Source: Clostridiales bacterium UBA1779 (GTDB lineage: Bacteria > Bacillota > Clostridia > Oscillospirales > CAG-272). From it: DNA of 14,541 bases. The DNA is taken from assembly GCA_002314565.1 (NCBI GenBank), contig DCGL01000114.1, positions 2,219 to 16,759 on the forward strand. The letters are read 5' to 3'. The notes under the pieces are model-generated. The model saw nothing but the letters and a program-made list of their open reading frames with translations. It was not told the origin of the DNA and did no database searches. Shown here piece after piece: positions 12,982-14,541 of this stretch. The translations under genes were made by a program, and so were the position numbers. The number at the start of each line of letters is the position of its first letter. Within the stretch, counting starts at the first letter, position 1.

Positions 12982-14355
12982 ATGTATTCCAAAGAACTGA
13001 CTCTTAAATACGAATATGACGTCATCGTCATCGGCGGAGGTCCCGCCGGTCTCTGTGCAGCTCTGTCTTCCGCAAGGCACGGTTCGCGTACTCTGCTCGT
13101 CGAACAGAACGGCTTCTGCGGGGGTATGGCCACAGCCGGCCTTGTCGCTCCTTTTATGACCTGCTATGACAGCGGCGGAAAAGAATGGCTCATTCAGGGT
13201 CTGTTCCGCGAAATCGTGGAAAGGCTTGTTGCCGTAAACGGAGCAATACCGCCCGTTGAGTGCGGTGCTCCTTCCGCTTTTACGTCGTATATTACAGTCG
13301 GGCACAATCACGTGACGCCCTTCCGCGCCGAATCACTCAAGCTGGTTGCCGACCGTATGCTGAAGGAAGCAGGAGTTCACATTCTTTACCACACATCATT
13401 CGTCGATGCCGAAACGTCAGACGGTGAAATCAAGTCGCTCATTCTTCATTGCAAGGAAGGCCTGTGCGAAGCCAAGGCAAAAGTTTACGTTGACTGTTCG
13501 GGCGACGCCGATCTGGCGGCTGCTGCCGGAGCCGGATACGAGCTCGGAAACCCGAAAAACGGAAAAATCCAGCCGGCAACCATGTTTTTCAGAATCGGCA
13601 ACGTCGATTCGGATAAAATCGAAGAAGATTACAAAAAGAATATCAACAATTTCTACCGCATTGACGGGGTAAACTACCGTTCCCTTCACTGGTGGGTTTC
13701 GAAGGCCCGCGAGGCAGGGGACTGGAATCTTGACCGCGTTTCAATCGGCCTTTTCCGCGGTGTTGACAAGGACGAATGGAGTATCAACACGTCGAGAATT
13801 ATGGGGATTGACGGCACACAGAGCGAAAGCCTGACGGAAGGCGAAATCGCCGGACGTGAACAGGTCGATCAGATTTTCAGATTCTTTGTAAAATACGTCC
13901 CCGGCTGCGAAAACGCAAAGCTGCTTCAAACCGGAAGCACCGTCGGCATCAGAGAAACCCGTCACATACGCGGTCTGAAAACCCTGACTCTTGACGACGT
14001 TCTCGGATGCAAAGTACCCGACGACAGCATAATGATTGCCGCGAACTCCGTTGACGTCCACGGCAAATTCGGTCCGAGATCAAACGAATACATAGCCCTT
14101 CCCGAAGGAAAATATTACGGCGTACCCTACGGCTGTCTTGTGCCCCGCGGCTTCTCAAATCTGCTGGTCGCCGGGCGCAGCATTTCCGCCGAAAGCGACG
14201 CTGCCGGCGCCATCCGCGTAATGCCTCCCTGTATGGCACTCGGTCAGGCGGCGGGCACCGCCGCCGCCCTTGCTGTCACGCAGGCCAAATCCCCGACAGA
14301 TCTGTCCGTATCAGAACTCAGAGAAATGCTGATTGCAGATAAAGTAAGACTGTGA
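12982..14355 (+). CDS. FAD-dependent oxidoreductase (FAD_oxidored family)
   Basis: This 457-residue flavoprotein has the classical dinucleotide-binding start DVIVIGGGPAGLCAALSSAR (13-32), with Gly residues at 18-20 and 23 and an acidic residue (Glu41) ending the second strand to hold the FAD ribose. CGGMATAG (46-53) is characteristic of the PF12831 FAD-dependent oxidoreductases. The C-terminal FAD motif LLVAGRSISAESDAAGAIRVM, with PPCMALGQAAGTAAALA after it, closes the site. Length is normal for the family. Members are usually found in gene sets for sugar or polyol metabolism; the substrate is not predictable. The ATG has AAGGAG 8 bases upstream. A possible -10 TACAAT lies at 12948-12953 but without a convincing -35, so it may depend partly on read-through of the operon terminator 45 bases upstream. 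Its GC content is like the left flank, not like the five-gene operon, so it is probably not part of that pathway. Confidence 0.88.
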   Translation: MYSKELTLKYEYDVIVIGGGPAGLCAALSSARHGSRTLLVEQNGFCGGMATAGLVAPFMTCYDSGGKEWLIQGLFREIVERLVAVNGAIPPVECGAPSAFTSYITVGHNHVTPFRAESLKLVADRMLKEAGVHILYHTSFVDAETSDGEIKSLILHCKEGLCEAKAKVYVDCSGDADLAAAAGAGYELGNPKNGKIQPATMFFRIGNVDSDKIEEDYKKNINNFYRIDGVNYRSLHWWVSKAREAGDWNLDRVSIGLFRGVDKDEWSINTSRIMGIDGTQSESLTEGEIAGREQVDQIFRFFVKYVPGCENAKLLQTGSTVGIRETRHIRGLKTLTLDDVLGCKVPDDSIMIAANSVDVHGKFGPRSNEYIALPEGKYYGVPYGCLVPRGFSNLLVAGRSISAESDAAGAIRVMPPCMALGQAAGTAAALAVTQAKSPTDLSVSELREMLIADKVRL

Positions 14356-14360
14356 AAAAG

Positions 14361-14450
14361 CGGACCGGGGGACGTTTCTGCCGGCTCAAATCGGACCGGG
14401 GGACGTTTCTGGTGGTTCATTTTGAACCACCAGAAACGTCCCCCGGTCCG
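14361..14450. repeat. REP-like repeats: one direct unit and one perfect 28-bp hairpin
   Basis: The 20-base unit CGGACCGGGGGACGTTTCTG occurs at 14361-14380 and again at 14392-14411, and its inverse at 14431-14450. The second and third copies are arms of a perfect 28-bp hairpin (14392-14419 with 14423-14450) with a TTT loop. It begins 5 bases past the oxidoreductase stop. Such GC-rich extragenic palindromes are usually spread by RAYT (Y1, REP-associated) transposases; no such gene is in this window. There is no U-run, so termination is not its obvious job. Confidence 0.82.
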
Positions 14451-14541
14451 CAGTTCACGGAGTTCATCACCTGAGTCTGGCTGCCGTGCCGAAAGATATG
14501 CAACTTGTTTCGACGAGTCTCACACCTTAGCAAGCAGGGAA
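14451..14541. other. Unassigned sequence at the window end
   Basis: No gene start, RNA gene or terminator can be supported here. A minus-strand frame is open from the edge through the REP hairpin to a TGA at 14417-14419, but coding through the hairpin is doubtful. It may be more of the same repeat element or the tail of a gene beyond the edge. Confidence 0.3.

Noticed and set aside
14361..14450. CRISPR array
   Set aside because: Only two direct copies 11 bases apart, with a third in inverse orientation forming a hairpin; there are no regular spacers and no cas genes.
14417..14539. Minus-strand coding tail at the window end
   Set aside because: The open frame of about 40 codons runs through the REP hairpin, contains no supportable start and matches no family I recognise.

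Overview
The window most likely comes from a Gram-positive anaerobe of the Clostridia (Bacillota). This is inferred from a DUF896/YnzC-type small protein, a lipoprotein substrate-binding protein of the TrpX/ABC_sub_bind kind, strong GGAG-type ribosome binding sites, consensus sigma-A promoters with 17-base spacers, and REP-like GC-rich hairpins of a type seen in Firmicutes. No rRNA, tRNA, CRISPR array or transposase gene was seen.

Layout. (1) Positions 1-922, minus strand: the 5' part of an ABC transporter substrate-binding lipoprotein, cut by the window edge. Its roughly 285-base leader holds a terminator hairpin whose loop can pair with an upstream segment, behind a consensus promoter. (2) 1292-1413: a long imperfect inverted repeat. 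(3) 1418-2104, minus: an MTA/SAH-nucleosidase-like protein with its own promoter. (4) 2341-3392, plus: a DUF896 protein followed by a TIM-barrel sugar isomerase/epimerase, closed by a terminator. (5) 3564-5114, plus: a large, probably carbohydrate-active helical-toroid protein, closed by a terminator. (6) 5357-12911, plus: a tight five-gene operon, the most interesting part. (7) 12982-14355, plus: an FAD-dependent oxidoreductase. (8) 14361-14450: REP-like repeats with a perfect 28-bp hairpin, then unassigned sequence to the window end.

The five-gene operon looks like an uncharacterised small-molecule or lipid-headgroup biosynthetic pathway. It encodes, in order: a HAD phosphatase-like domain fused to a GNAT-like domain; a PP-loop ATPase with zinc-knuckle cysteines (N-acetyl-sugar amidotransferase-like); a half-UbiA-like membrane domain fused to a complete rifampin-phosphotransferase/PEP-synthase-like enzyme; a BtaA-like (DUF3419) SAM-dependent 3-amino-3-carboxypropyl transferase; and a short stand-alone adenylate-forming enzyme. 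The genes overlap or lie 1 base apart. They have one strong promoter, which sits inside a 26-base inverted repeat, and one terminator that overlaps the last stop codon. By hand count of sampled 60-base lines the operon is clearly AT-richer (about 36% GC) than its flanks (about 54%), which fits acquisition by transfer. No carrier protein, transporter or obvious self-resistance gene is in the operon, so the product cannot be named from sequence alone.

The flanking genes (sugar isomerase, helical-toroid protein, FAD oxidoreductase) look like ordinary carbohydrate-metabolism accessory genes and are separated from the operon by terminators.
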